Source: Fibrobacter sp.
GTDB taxonomy: Bacteria > Fibrobacterota > Fibrobacteria > Fibrobacterales > Fibrobacteraceae
DNA: 64,000 nt
Reading direction: 5' to 3'
Assembly (NCBI RefSeq): GCF_017545445.1
Contig: NZ_JAFWOM010000069.1
Span: forward strand, 62,001 to 126,000
A program made the translations under genes and the position numbers. Of the stretch, positions 9,109 to 19,032 are shown piece after piece (within the stretch, counting starts at the first letter, position 1; every line of letters begins with the position of its first letter). Under the pieces are notes generated by a model. The model was not told the DNA's origin. It saw only the letters and a list, made by a program, of their open reading frames with translations, and searched no databases.

Positions 9109-10512
9109 TTACTTCTGCGCTTGCACGGCGGTGAGAGCGATCGTATAGACGATGTCTTCGACGAGGGCGCCGCGGGAAAGGTCGTTCACCGGCTTGGCGA
9201 GGCCCTGGAGCATCGGGCCGATAGCGATTGTGCCATGAGCAGAGCGCTGCACAGCCTTGTAGCCGATGTTACCGGCAGAGAGGTCCGGGAACACGAACAC
9301 GGTAGCCTTGCCTGCGACCGGGCTGTTCGGGGCCTTGAGGGCGCCAACGCTTTCAACGGTTGCTGCATCGTACTGGAGCGGGCCATCGACGAGCATTTCG
9401 GGGCGGGCGGCCTTGGCTGCGGCGGTTGCTGCCACGACGAGGTCCGCATCCGGGCCCTTGCCCGAATTGATGGTGCTGTAAGAGAGCATGGCGACGCGGC
9501 TCGGGAGACCGAAAGCCTTTGCAGTGTCATCGCACTGGAGGGCGATATCGGCGAGTTCTTCGGCGAGCGGGTTCAGGTTGATGGCGCAGTCACCGTAGAT
9601 GTAGGTCTTGTCCTTCATGCACATGAAGAACACGGAGCTCACGGACTTCACGCCTGGAGCGGTACGGATAATCTGGAGTGCCGGGCGGAGCGTATCTGCC
9701 GTGGAGTGGATAGCGCCGGAAACGAGGCCATCGACTTCACCGAACTTGAGCATCATCGTCGCAAGCATAACGTTGTCCTTAAGAGCGGCACGTGCGGATT
9801 CCGGAGTCATGCCCTTTGCCTTGCGGAGTTCCACGAGAGTCGGCACGTACTTTTCGGCAAGCTCGGCACTCGGTTCGATGATTTCGATATTGGCCGGGAG
9901 CTTCACGCCTACAGACTTTGCCGTAGCTTCGATTTCGGCTTTCGAGCCGATGAGAACCGGCACGGCGATGTTGCGTTCGACGGCGAGGCATGCTGCCTGC
10001 ACGGTACGCGGTTCGGAGCCTTCCGGGAGCACAATGCGCTTCACGCACTTGGACGCCTTGGAGAGGAGACTTGCGCGGAACATGGCCTGGCTTACGCGGC
10101 GTTCTGCAGCCGGTTCAGCAAGGTCGGCTGCGAGGCATTTTTCGCAACGGAGCAAACGCTTGGGGCAGAAGAGTTCTGCATCTTCGCCATCGGCAAAGAC
10201 CTTGGCATCGAGAGCGGAGGCGAGATCGTCGTTATACTTGTGGGCAATGACATCGTTCATGCCTGTTGCGCCTTCCACGATTACGGCATCGACTGCATCG
10301 AAATCCTGCTTGAGGAAATCAGCGCAAATCTTTTCCATGAGCACGGCGGACTTGCCGGCCTTGATTTCTGCGACGCTATCAGCGGCGTTGACGACATCGA
10401 GCGGCTTATAGACCGAGGCGATGAGGCCTGCCTTGGTAAGGGCATCGACAATTTCCTGGACTTTGGCTTCCATCTTCTCGGCAGCCGTGGCGACTAGGTA
10501 AACACGATTCAT
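9109..10512 (-). CDS. pta: phosphate acetyltransferase
   Basis: The 467-aa product catalyses acetyl-CoA + Pi to acetyl phosphate + CoA, the first step of acetate formation. The catalytic PTA_PTB domain spans about residues 145-465, with [52 protein letters not shown] and [12 protein letters not shown]. The N-terminal 140 residues are a short relic of the BioD-like domain of long Pta proteins ([25 protein letters not shown]), but the P-loop is missing. It is intermediate in length between short (about 330) and long (about 700) enzymes. GGAG lies about 8 bases before the ATG. No acetate kinase gene is adjacent. A long antisense frame over the gene is a GC-skew shadow. Confidence 0.95.
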   Translation of the reverse strand: MNRVYLVATAAEKMEAKVQEIVDALTKAGLIASVYKPLDVVNAADSVAEIKAGKSAVLMEKICADFLKQDFDAVDAVIVEGATGMNDVIAHKYNDDLASALDAKVFADGEDAELFCPKRLLRCEKCLAADLAEPAAERRVSQAMFRASLLSKASKCVKRIVLPEGSEPRTVQAACLAVERNIAVPVLIGSKAEIEATAKSVGVKLPANIEIIEPSAELAEKYVPTLVELRKAKGMTPESARAALKDNVMLATMMLKFGEVDGLVSGAIHSTADTLRPALQIIRTAPGVKSVSSVFFMCMKDKTYIYGDCAINLNPLAEELADIALQCDDTAKAFGLPSRVAMLSYSTINSGKGPDADLVVAATAAAKAARPEMLVDGPLQYDAATVESVGALKAPNSPVAGKATVFVFPDLSAGNIGYKAVQRSAHGTIAIGPMLQGLAKPVNDLSRGALVEDIVYTIALTAVQAQK

Positions 10513-10917
10513 TTTTTTTCTCCAGTTTTTGAATTTTCTAGAGTAAAAGTAGGATTTTTTTTGTCAGGCGGGCTTGAACAATCGCTGAATATCGGGACTT
10601 GACCGGATTCTTTGTGGCCCCCTTGGGATGACTCGTATGGATCCTATTGCCCTCGGCTTCAGGGGACGATCCCAACCTCCAACTTCTAACTTCGTACTAA
10701 TCCCTAACCCCTATAACCTACAACCTAAAAAACGACTAACGGCCAAAGACAAATGTCTGAAATGTTTATTTTATTTTACGATATTTAGAATTTATGCAAA
10801 ATACCCAATATGGGTATGTAATAATTATTTAAAGCATGTTGACTTTGGATTTTTATTTTTATTTTTAGAGATACGTGTATGGGAAACACTGTGGGATAGG
10901 GGGAAATTGGTCTTTCT
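10513..10917. other. intergenic region with C-rich low-complexity block
   Basis: No supported gene. At about 10672-10740 lies a G-depleted block of CTAAC/CCTAAC/ACTTC-type words (CTAACCCCTATAACCTACAACCT). It is the reverse-complement type of the block at 20711-20815 (GGTTAGG, TTATAGGTT). The same repeat family is thus present twice in opposite orientation. The rest holds the divergent upstream regions of pta and the next fibro-slime gene. Confidence 0.55.
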
Positions 10918-10928
10918 AGGAGTCGCCG

Positions 10929-13900
10929 ATGAGGTTCATTGCGCTTTTTAACAGGGTTTTGGTGTGTTTGGCGGTTTTTTGTGCCTGTGCTTTTGCTCAG
11001 ACGGTTGCTGTGGCGCATATCATTTACGATGGCAACACTTTGCAGTTTGCCGACAACGAAAGCAATTTCGTGTATAGATCTGTCGAGAAGGACTCGGCGG
11101 GCTATTTTGTCATTTCGTTCGACAATGAGCGACTTGCCGAAGGCAAAAAGGACGTGCGCCGTTTACGTTTCGGCATCGGTTGCAGCGGCAATACATGCGC
11201 CACGGACTTGAGTCCCAACAACAAGCCTACTCTCGGGGAGCTCTTCCCCGGCTATAGAGAGAGCGATTATGTGAATAACAACGAAAAAAAGACTCCTAAG
11301 CAAGAAGTCTGGATTGTTATCGATGACGGTTCGTTGACGTATTCCCCGACGAAACCTCAAACGACCTCCAAACCCAAGACCCACATACGATTCCTTGCTC
11401 CATGGACGAATACGAATGCGATTTTGCACGTAAACGGCTTGGAAAAGCCTATGAGTCCGGTCGGTTCCCCGTATTGCGGTTGGTTCGAAAGCAAGCTTAC
11501 GAAACCCCTTGATTCTGCAAGAGTTTATTTCCGGCAGACCATCGGTTCGACGTATGTCGGAGTGGAAGGGGCGACTGAAGATAAGTCTGCTGTAGAGCCT
11601 ATCAACTTGGATTCGGCAATCGCCGTTAGCGACACGGTTTGGGTCGTGGCTTTCCAGTACGGTACACCCGAAGTTTATGTCGAGTATCCCGGAGTGCTTG
11701 GCGAATGCCTCCCGAAGATTCTCCCCGTGATGATGTTCGACTGGTATGATGGTTCTATCAGTTCCGACGGTTCAAAAGACGGATTCCCCAATTATGGTGC
11801 TAAAGGCGGTTCTGGACGCACGGGCTTTGATATTCGCGGAGTGCCGATGTATGGCAATGGCACAAGCCAGGACTTTGGACAGGGCGGCTGTGAAGCATCG
11901 CCGATGACGGGAATGGTCGAAAAACAGCTCGGCCCGAACGGGGTGCCGGTGATGTCGAAGAATTTCCCCAGTGACTGCAAAAATTCATCGCACCTCAATA
12001 GCTGGTTCCTTCCCGAAATCATTGCCGAAAAAGACGGCAAGCAATATTCCAATGTCACCTGCCGCGACCTCGAATTGACTCTCACGGATGATGGTTTCTG
12101 GCTTGGGCAGAAAGATGACGAAAGCCCGGAACACGGCTTGTTCTTGCTAGACGACTTCCGCTGGCTCGATAGCGCCCATACCGTCGAAAACCCGCATTAT
12201 GATTCCATCAGCGGAGGAAACGACGTTCCGGGACATCACAACTTCGGCTTTGCCATGAAGATTCAAGCAGAATTTGTCTATGTCAAGGGTCAATACTTTG
12301 AATTCAATGGCGACGACGATGTCTGGGTGTTCATCAACAACAAGCTTGTTGTTGATATCGGCGGACAGCATAGGAAAGTCAAGAAATCCGTAAATTTGGA
12401 CGACCTTGGACTTACTCCGGGCGAGACTTACCCATTCCACATTTTCTATGCCGAACGAAAACGCAACCAGTCGAACTTCATGATGAGAACGTCCATCGAC
12501 TTGAAGGTGGAATCCAGCATGTCTCTTTCGGATTTTTCTACGGATTCGACGCTTATCAAGAAACAGGTATGGCAGATTATTCGCGAAAAGACGCTTGCAT
12601 GCGATTTTTCCGCAAACCCGGATCAGGTTCGCCAAGAACGCGGCCCTTCGAATTTTACGCTGTTCGGGAAGAGTCTCCCATCGACAGGAATTGCATTGAG
12701 CAAGCTCGATTCGCTCTACTATAGTGGCATCACGATTACGGATGATTACACGTTCCTTACCATCAATACGAAGAACATTTCCCGCATGCAGGCACTCCCG
12801 CCGGGAACTTACTACGTGCGCATATCCCTCAAGAACAACCCGAAAGAGTACAAGGATGTGTATTTTGTCGTCCCGCCGACGGAACTCCCGAACATCGCTT
12901 TTGCAAACATCATAGATTCCAACTACAAAGTGTTTGACGTTGTTTCGCAAGATTCGCTTTCCTTCGACAAATTCTGGAAACCGCTCGGAACGGAATTGAA
13001 TCGCGATATCAGCAGCGATACGCTCCCCATCAACATGAACAAGAGCGAAAAGCTCTGGGCTGGCCGCATTTATCCTATCAACGTGACTTATGTTGAAGAC
13101 TGGGCTTTGAACTATAGCGGGATTACCATCAAGGTGACTACGTCGGATCCGAAGCTTGTTCCGTGTGATTCCCTCGGTAACGCACTTGCAAATGGCGAGT
13201 TCTTGCTCATGGAAGGGAAAAACACGTTCTATGTCAAGGCGACGGGAAACGTAGTTGACGGTGTAATTGACGTTTCTACCACGGCGGCAAAGAACAAGAG
13301 CATCAAGTGGACTAAAATCAATATCGCAGAACCCCCGGTTCCGCAAATCGAAACGGCGTTCATCTACGACCGCAATGGCGATGGACGCGGCGACAGCGTA
13401 TGGATTAGCTTCAACAAGCCGCTAGGCGGCAACAGCGTATTGGATTCCCTCAAGTTTACGTTCGGCTCGACGCATTATGAACTGCCCAGAGTCGCTTACA
13501 ACAATGGCGATCGAGTGATTACCATCGTTGCAGACGGCGACGGGTTCGGGACATCCATTTCAACGGGTGGCGCTACGGAACCTTACTCTGGAAAGATTAG
13601 TGTCTGGTACACCTATACGAATCCGGAAGACCGCACGGTATCGAATTTTGCTGTCGATGGACAGCTTGGCGACGGTATCGGCCCTATCATCATGGCGGCA
13701 GAGATTGGCTACACCGATGATGGTAAGACTCAGCTCTCGCTTACTTTCAGCGAAGGGCTTGACAGCAAAAACATGAGTTCCAGTCTGTTTGCGTTCCGTT
13801 GCTATGGCGGTGGTACATTAACGACGATCGTGCAGGATGCGGATTTTGTGTCCGTTTCGTCTGCAAACCGCTGGATATTGATTTACTCGAAAAAATCAAT

Positions 13901-14837
13901 CTCTGACATTCTTCCTATTGTCGGCGACTCCATTCGCTTCAGGCCGCCTTCCGAAGGGGGATTTGCAGTTGATCTCAATGGTATTCCGCCTCACGAGATG
14001 AATCCGTGGGTGCGTGTTACGGGTGAACAGCGGATTACGGTCACCAGCCCCTCTGTCGTCATGATGGACAAGGATTCTCCGAATTTCGAAAAAACAAAGG
14101 AAATTGCCCGTAGCGATTCTGCGACGATTCCTATAATTGTCAAGAGCGACAAGCCGCTCACGGCAAACGATGTCGGCGATATTTACGGCGTGCAAGGGCA
14201 TTACCTCGGCGATATGAACATGTCCGAACTTGTCGAAAATGAAATTAGCGAAATTGCGAAAGTCGTAAAGACCGCTACAATGTACGAAGACAAGGAAGCG
14301 GTCAAGAATGGTAGCCCCTCTACTTCTGTTTCTCTTGAAACCATCATTTCCTTGATGGACCAAGGAGTGATCAAGCCCAAGGATGCTAAGAATCGTTTCG
14401 GCGTAAGCGAAGTCGTTGTCAATGCCTACGAAAATGGCCTTTTGAACAAGGACAATTTGGTCCATTACATGCATGGCTCTAAGGATGACATCAAGAGGCT
14501 TGCCGAATCCATGGCTGACAAGACGGAACTCAGCTACAAGACCATATATTACACGAGCCTTGGGCATTTCGTCAATAGGGGCGAGGGTAGAATCGCATGC
14601 AACGATGATATTTTCAAGACGGACGGAGCCGTGAACTGCCTCGGGAATGACGGACATATCTTCTTGGCCATGAACCCGCTCAGCAAGGGAAGGATTATTG
14701 GCACAGGCGTTTATATTGGCCGTCTCGAAATCCGCCTCATTGTGAACGGCAAGAGAATAACCAAGCGCACGCAGGATTTTCTCATGGGATTCCGTCATCC
14801 GAATCTATCTATTTCCGATTTTGACTTGAATAAGTAA
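10929..14837 (+). CDS. large fibro-slime domain surface protein, 1302 aa
   Basis: The start at ATG 10929 has AGGAG 5-6 bases upstream. Signal peptide residues 1-24 (VLVCLAVFCACAFA). Domains in order: N-terminal unique region (25-150); a carbohydrate-module-like repeat (about 155-250, HIRFLAPWTNTNAI ... CGWFESKL); fibro-slime domain (about 262-525, LPVMMFDWYDG to DDVWVFINNKLVVDIGGQH and FMMRTSIDL); beta-rich repeats; an EF-hand-like loop YDRNGDGRGDSVWI at about 812-826 (calcium-binding DxNxDG); and a C-terminal region ending with a T-x-DF(L)MGFRH block. It is paralogous end to end with the gene at 15060. Probable role: cell-surface adhesion to plant polymers (family knowledge, not shown here). 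Confidence 0.92.
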   Translation: MRFIALFNRVLVCLAVFCACAFAQTVAVAHIIYDGNTLQFADNESNFVYRSVEKDSAGYFVISFDNERLAEGKKDVRRLRFGIGCSGNTCATDLSPNNKPTLGELFPGYRESDYVNNNEKKTPKQEVWIVIDDGSLTYSPTKPQTTSKPKTHIRFLAPWTNTNAILHVNGLEKPMSPVGSPYCGWFESKLTKPLDSARVYFRQTIGSTYVGVEGATEDKSAVEPINLDSAIAVSDTVWVVAFQYGTPEVYVEYPGVLGECLPKILPVMMFDWYDGSISSDGSKDGFPNYGAKGGSGRTGFDIRGVPMYGNGTSQDFGQGGCEASPMTGMVEKQLGPNGVPVMSKNFPSDCKNSSHLNSWFLPEIIAEKDGKQYSNVTCRDLELTLTDDGFWLGQKDDESPEHGLFLLDDFRWLDSAHTVENPHYDSISGGNDVPGHHNFGFAMKIQAEFVYVKGQYFEFNGDDDVWVFINNKLVVDIGGQHRKVKKSVNLDDLGLTPGETYPFHIFYAERKRNQSNFMMRTSIDLKVESSMSLSDFSTDSTLIKKQVWQIIREKTLACDFSANPDQVRQERGPSNFTLFGKSLPSTGIALSKLDSLYYSGITITDDYTFLTINTKNISRMQALPPGTYYVRISLKNNPKEYKDVYFVVPPTELPNIAFANIIDSNYKVFDVVSQDSLSFDKFWKPLGTELNRDISSDTLPINMNKSEKLWAGRIYPINVTYVEDWALNYSGITIKVTTSDPKLVPCDSLGNALANGEFLLMEGKNTFYVKATGNVVDGVIDVSTTAAKNKSIKWTKINIAEPPVPQIETAFIYDRNGDGRGDSVWISFNKPLGGNSVLDSLKFTFGSTHYELPRVAYNNGDRVITIVADGDGFGTSISTGGATEPYSGKISVWYTYTNPEDRTVSNFAVDGQLGDGIGPIIMAAEIGYTDDGKTQLSLTFSEGLDSKNMSSSLFAFRCYGGGTLTTIVQDADFVSVSSANRWILIYSKKSISDILPIVGDSIRFRPPSEGGFAVDLNGIPPHEMNPWVRVTGEQRITVTSPSVVMMDKDSPNFEKTKEIARSDSATIPIIVKSDKPLTANDVGDIYGVQGHYLGDMNMSELVENEISEIAKVVKTATMYEDKEAVKNGSPSTSVSLETIISLMDQGVIKPKDAKNRFGVSEVVVNAYENGLLNKDNLVHYMHGSKDDIKRLAESMADKTELSYKTIYYTSLGHFVNRGEGRIACNDDIFKTDGAVNCLGNDGHIFLAMNPLSKGRIIGTGVYIGRLEIRLIVNGKRITKRTQDFLMGFRHPNLSISDFDLNK

Positions 14838-14871
14838 AAATTAAGATACGATTCAACTTCTGATTTGTTCC

Positions 14872-14900
14872 ACCCCGGTTTAGGCCGGGGTCTTTTTTTT
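14872..14900 (+). terminator. Rho-independent terminator
   Basis: Stem ACCCCGG (14872-14878) / CCGGGGT (14885-14891), loop TTTAGG, then a run of eight T, 35 bases after the 1302-aa gene stop. Confidence 0.9.
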
Positions 14901-15059
14901 AAAAAACGGAACTTTTTTCCCGTCTAGGAGCTAATTTTTTTGAGTGTTGCTATCATCACAATTAATTTTACAATCCAAAAAAAAATTTTTTGATAAAAAT
15001 CACAAGTTTGAGTGTATTTTCAATAAGGTTATAGCCTAATAGTGTTCAGGGAGTCGTGG

Positions 15060-18000
15060 ATGCGAGTTAAAAAGATTTTTTCAGCTTTATTATTTACACT
15101 CTTGTGTGCAGTCGTGTCGTCAATGGCTGCGGATTACAACGTTCTTGTAAAAAACGAATCCACTCGAAATAACGGAACGAACCTTTATGTTCGAGTTCGA
15201 AATTCGAATCAGATGGTGGGCGGCACATGCACTGCTCTTAGCCGCTATGACGACGGCTCTTTTTACGCCAAGTTGGCAATGGAAGAAGCTAGAACCCCGA
15301 CGCTGACTTTTTACACTAGGGCTAATTGCGGGGGGACTGCTATAGCGACTGTCAGGCCATTTGCAGGCGCTGATCCCGTTTCAAGTGATGTCATCATTAC
15401 CATTACTAATACCGGGGCGACTCTGGCCAACAGCCCGGACCCGATTACGCCGCCACAAACGGCAAATCCCGGTGGAGACCGCCCTGATGGCCCGACTGGT
15501 CCTGGCGGAGGCCCTACCCCAACTCAGACAAAACGGAAAGTCATACGTTTCTTCGCTCCGTGGACGAACACGTCTGCAATTGTTTATGTCGCGGAAGGCG
15601 ATTCTGCCAAGATGACAACCGTAAAAAATTACTGCGGTTGGTTCGAAGCCCGTATCACCCCGCCAACGGGTTCGTTACAGGTCTATTTTAAACAGACCAT
15701 TGGCAGCACTTATGTAGGCGATAACGTCTATAACAAGATTAACCCTACGACGCAAGCGATTTGGCTCTCGTTGGACGATGCTGCCGCTCAGGCTGATACG
15801 ATTTGGGTCAAGGCGAACAAGGTCGGGCCTCCGAATGTAACTGCTAAGTATCCGGGAATTTTGGGTGACTGCCCGACCAAGAAGCTCCCCGTGATGATGT
15901 TCGACTGGCTGCACGGCAATAAGGGCGATGGCGGAATCACGACGACACGCGACAGGCGTGATACTACTGTTGTGAGGACGACCTACGGCAATGGAGCCAA
16001 GGATCAAGACCCTGACCTCGGCCCTATGTATGCGACCAGCGATGATTTCGGTTCCGGCGGATGCGGCGGATCGAATGCAAGGGGGACCAACAATGTCGGC
16101 TACATGGCCGGAATGGTCGAACCGATTCTAGGACCGAATGGTGTGCCCGTTCGTGCGGCGAACTTCCCCGAGAACTGCAAGATTACAGAACACCTGAACA
16201 ACTGGTTCCTGCCTCAAATTATTGCACAGAAGGATGGCAAGAGTTATTCCAACGCCACCTGCCGATCCATCGAACTCACTCTTGACAACGATGGTCTCTG
16301 GCTGGGGCAGAAGAATAATCGGAGCAATGAAGGTGGCTTGTTCTTGCTCGACGATTTCCAGTACCTCGATGACGAAAAAACGATTATAAATCCGTTCTAC
16401 GATAATCTTTCTGGAGGGGGCAAGAGGCATAATTACGGTTTCACCATGAAAATTCAGGCGACATTCGAATATGTCCCTGGCCAGTATTTCGAGTTCTTGG
16501 GCGATGACGACGTATGGGTGTTTATCGATAACCGTCTTGTCGTAGATATCGGCGGCCAGCACCAGCAGGTTTCCGGCGCAGTCGATTTGGATACGTTAGG
16601 ACTTCAAGAAGGCGTCAACTATTCATTCCATATTTTCTATGCCGAACGCCACACCGTCGAATCGAACTTCATGATGAGAACGTCCATCGACTTGAAGACC
16701 GAAGCAAGCCTCTTCTATCAAGACCTTTCGACGACCAATGTCCTCGATTACAAGATTTACCAGATTGTCCGCGAACAGGCTCTTGCTTGTGATTTCTCCG
16801 CCAGCGCGACAACCAAGGATACCGTCGATGCTCCGTCGAACTTTACGTTGATCGGTAGCGGTGCTTATGCCGAAGGCATTCCTCTCGATAGCGTTGGCAC
16901 TTGGTTTGGCGGTATAACCATCAAGCCGGGCTTTACTGGATTCACAATCGACACGTCGCTCATCAAGACCAAGCGTGCTTTGCCGCCGGGAACGTACCAG
17001 TTGCGTTTCTCGTTGCAGAAAGACGAATCGCAGTATGACGAAATTACGTTCGTCATCGACAAGTACGCCGCACTTCCCATTGTCTATGCCAGAGTGGATA
17101 ACAGGAATAGATGGACTTCCCTCGGAGCGGATGTCGATGGCAATGTTGAACCCCTCAACAAGGAATCCAATAACCAGTGGGTGAATACTCGTTACCCTGT
17201 AAACATCATGTTCGAAGATGGTTCTTCGTTTGACGACATGGTCTATGTCAACACGTCGAACCCGGCGTTCTTCGCCTGCGACGAAAATGGCAGCAAGATT
17301 ACGGCGGTGACTCTCAAAAATGGCAAGGCGACGTTCTATGTCAAGGCGACTGCTCCTGTCCAGGATGTGACAATCCTTGTTGCAAGCGCCGACGAAGAAC
17401 AGAAGTCGTATTGGAGACACCTGTCGTTCATGGAGCCGCCAGTTCCGCAGGTCGTACATGCTAGCATATTCGATAGAGATGGCGATGGCCGTGGTGATAG
17501 CGTTTATGCCAAACTCAATAAGCCTTACGGAAAAGCTCTGGCTAACAGCTTTGTCAATATGGATTCCGTCCAATTGGAATTTGGAGAGGTGTTCCCAACT
17601 ATTTTGGTCAATAGGAACAATGTCGGGCATAACGATTTCGACAGTTCCATGACGATTACTGCCAATGGCGGATTCGGCACAGTTCCGTTTACTGGCGGTG
17701 CAGAAGCCGTCTATAGCGGAAAGATTACGCCGTTCTGGAGTTATTCCGAAGGCGGGGCTCAGACAACTATAAAGCTCACAAGCGATGTAGCGGATTCGAT
17801 TGGCCCTGTTATTACGTCGGCAGATATTTCTTACAGCAAGGACGGTTCGACAGTGCTTGCGCTTACGTTCAGCGAGGGCTTGGACTGCGAAAATGAAGCT
17901 GATGCTCATTATTTCAAGTACTTCTTTAAGAAAATTGGTGTCGAAAGAAATGATATCGTTCCGGACATTCTTTCGAAGGACAAAAAGAATAAATGGAAGC

Positions 18001-18896
18001 TGATCTTTAGAAGCATCAGCAACGATAAGGACGATATTCCGGCTATGGGTGACTCTATCAAGCTCGTTCCCGGTGTGCACATGGACCTTTTGCATAGAAG
18101 TACTGACCCGCGTAACCCGTTTGTCCGCATTGCTGGAGAACAAAACGTTACCGTTACAAGTTCTCCTGTCGTGACGATTGGCGAAAAGGAAGAATCGTTA
18201 GAGATTATCAGGAGCCGTACTCCTACCGTTACGAAATTGTACCAGACGGACGAGCCGAAGACGGCTAAGGAAGTTGCCGATGAGTACGGTGTGCAAGGGC
18301 ATTACCTCGGTGACATGAGTATATCAAGCTACGTGAATGATGAAATGACGGAACTTGAAGCGGCTGTCAAGGAAGCCAACAACAAGAGTGTTGCGAAGGA
18401 CGGCAGGACTCTCGAAGATCGCCTCCAGACGGAAAGTATTGATAGGGTGAATAGCGATTACAAACTCGGTGAAAATATCGTCAAGGCGTATAAGGAAGGC
18501 TTGATCGATGCTCATGATTTGACGGATCTTGTAAATGGCAATGCTGCGACGAAAGAAAAGGTGAAAAAGATACTTGTCGATAAGACGACTCTTAAGTACG
18601 AGACGCTCTACTTCACAAGTCTTGGCGTATTCGTGAATAGCGGTTCGGGCACGCTCACCTGCGTAGATAGCGTTTACAACGGGAATTGCCTTGCTAACGA
18701 GAAGAATGGAAAGCTGTTCCTTGCCTGGAACATGAAATCCAATGAAGGGCGTTTGGTGGGCACTGGTGTTTACATCGCAAGGCTCAAGTATAAGATTACT
18801 GTCGGATGGAAAGTCAAAGTGAACCGCACGCAGGACTTCCTCTGGGGTGTACGTCATGGACGGACTTCTGGCTTTGAAATCGATGTGAATTACTAG
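15060..18896 (+). CDS. large fibro-slime domain surface protein, 1278 aa (paralogue of 10929 gene)
   Basis: ATG 15060 is chosen over GTG 15042, because it places CAGGGAG 6 bases upstream and opens directly into a signal peptide (MRVKKIFSALLFTLLCAV, cleavage after SMA). A short jelly-like N-terminal domain (25-125) and a Pro/Gly-rich linker (about 130-158) lead to the same architecture as its neighbour: FFAPWTNTSAIVYV repeat, fibro-slime domain (about 275-545, DDDVWVFIDNRLVVDIGGQH, FMMRTSIDL), EF-hand-like FDRDGDGRGDSVY loop (about 803-816), and a C-terminus sharing GVQGHYLGDM, YFTSLGVFVN, GTGVYIARL and RTQDFLWGVRHG with the neighbour. Tandem duplication followed by divergence is likely. Each copy has its own terminator, so they are separate units. 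Confidence 0.92.
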   Translation: MRVKKIFSALLFTLLCAVVSSMAADYNVLVKNESTRNNGTNLYVRVRNSNQMVGGTCTALSRYDDGSFYAKLAMEEARTPTLTFYTRANCGGTAIATVRPFAGADPVSSDVIITITNTGATLANSPDPITPPQTANPGGDRPDGPTGPGGGPTPTQTKRKVIRFFAPWTNTSAIVYVAEGDSAKMTTVKNYCGWFEARITPPTGSLQVYFKQTIGSTYVGDNVYNKINPTTQAIWLSLDDAAAQADTIWVKANKVGPPNVTAKYPGILGDCPTKKLPVMMFDWLHGNKGDGGITTTRDRRDTTVVRTTYGNGAKDQDPDLGPMYATSDDFGSGGCGGSNARGTNNVGYMAGMVEPILGPNGVPVRAANFPENCKITEHLNNWFLPQIIAQKDGKSYSNATCRSIELTLDNDGLWLGQKNNRSNEGGLFLLDDFQYLDDEKTIINPFYDNLSGGGKRHNYGFTMKIQATFEYVPGQYFEFLGDDDVWVFIDNRLVVDIGGQHQQVSGAVDLDTLGLQEGVNYSFHIFYAERHTVESNFMMRTSIDLKTEASLFYQDLSTTNVLDYKIYQIVREQALACDFSASATTKDTVDAPSNFTLIGSGAYAEGIPLDSVGTWFGGITIKPGFTGFTIDTSLIKTKRALPPGTYQLRFSLQKDESQYDEITFVIDKYAALPIVYARVDNRNRWTSLGADVDGNVEPLNKESNNQWVNTRYPVNIMFEDGSSFDDMVYVNTSNPAFFACDENGSKITAVTLKNGKATFYVKATAPVQDVTILVASADEEQKSYWRHLSFMEPPVPQVVHASIFDRDGDGRGDSVYAKLNKPYGKALANSFVNMDSVQLEFGEVFPTILVNRNNVGHNDFDSSMTITANGGFGTVPFTGGAEAVYSGKITPFWSYSEGGAQTTIKLTSDVADSIGPVITSADISYSKDGSTVLALTFSEGLDCENEADAHYFKYFFKKIGVERNDIVPDILSKDKKNKWKLIFRSISNDKDDIPAMGDSIKLVPGVHMDLLHRSTDPRNPFVRIAGEQNVTVTSSPVVTIGEKEESLEIIRSRTPTVTKLYQTDEPKTAKEVADEYGVQGHYLGDMSISSYVNDEMTELEAAVKEANNKSVAKDGRTLEDRLQTESIDRVNSDYKLGENIVKAYKEGLIDAHDLTDLVNGNAATKEKVKKILVDKTTLKYETLYFTSLGVFVNSGSGTLTCVDSVYNGNCLANEKNGKLFLAWNMKSNEGRLVGTGVYIARLKYKITVGWKVKVNRTQDFLWGVRHGRTSGFEIDVNY

Positions 18897-18924
18897 AAAT
18901 AAATTCTCTCTCGTCTCTCTAAAG

Positions 18925-18950
18925 GCGTCTGCGGTGGCAGACGCTTTTTT
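18925..18950 (+). terminator. Rho-independent terminator
   Basis: Perfect 8-bp stem GCGTCTGC (18925-18932) / GCAGACGC (18937-18944), GGTG loop, six T, after the 1278-aa gene. Confidence 0.92.
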
Positions 18951-18980
18951 GTATGGATTCTTGCTTGCGGAAAAATGCAA

Positions 18981-19010
18981 AAAAATGGCCGCGCCGATGC
19001 GCGACCATTT
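18981..19010 (-). terminator. terminator of the ribonuclease G/E gene
   Basis: On the minus strand AAATGGTCGCGC (19010-18999) pairs with GCGCGGCCATTT (18994-18983), followed by T residues. It lies just after the stop at 19033. Confidence 0.85.
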
Positions 19011-19032
19011 AGATTTTTGACAAATTCACGAC

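Noticed and set aside
9094..10497. 467-codon plus-strand frame antisense to pta
   Set aside because: It mirrors pta almost exactly, is Cys/His/Glu-rich with no known motif and no ribosome site; a codon-bias shadow.
10628..10951. 107-codon plus-strand frame before the 1302-aa gene
   Set aside because: It crosses the low-complexity repeat block and overlaps the ribosome site and signal peptide of the real gene.
12147..13346. 399-codon minus-strand frame inside the first fibro-slime giant
   Set aside because: Antisense shadow, no start context, no recognisable domain.
16623..18143. 506-codon minus-strand frame inside the fibro-slime gene
   Set aside because: Antisense shadow of a gene with strong domain evidence; Arg/Ile/His-rich and without motifs.
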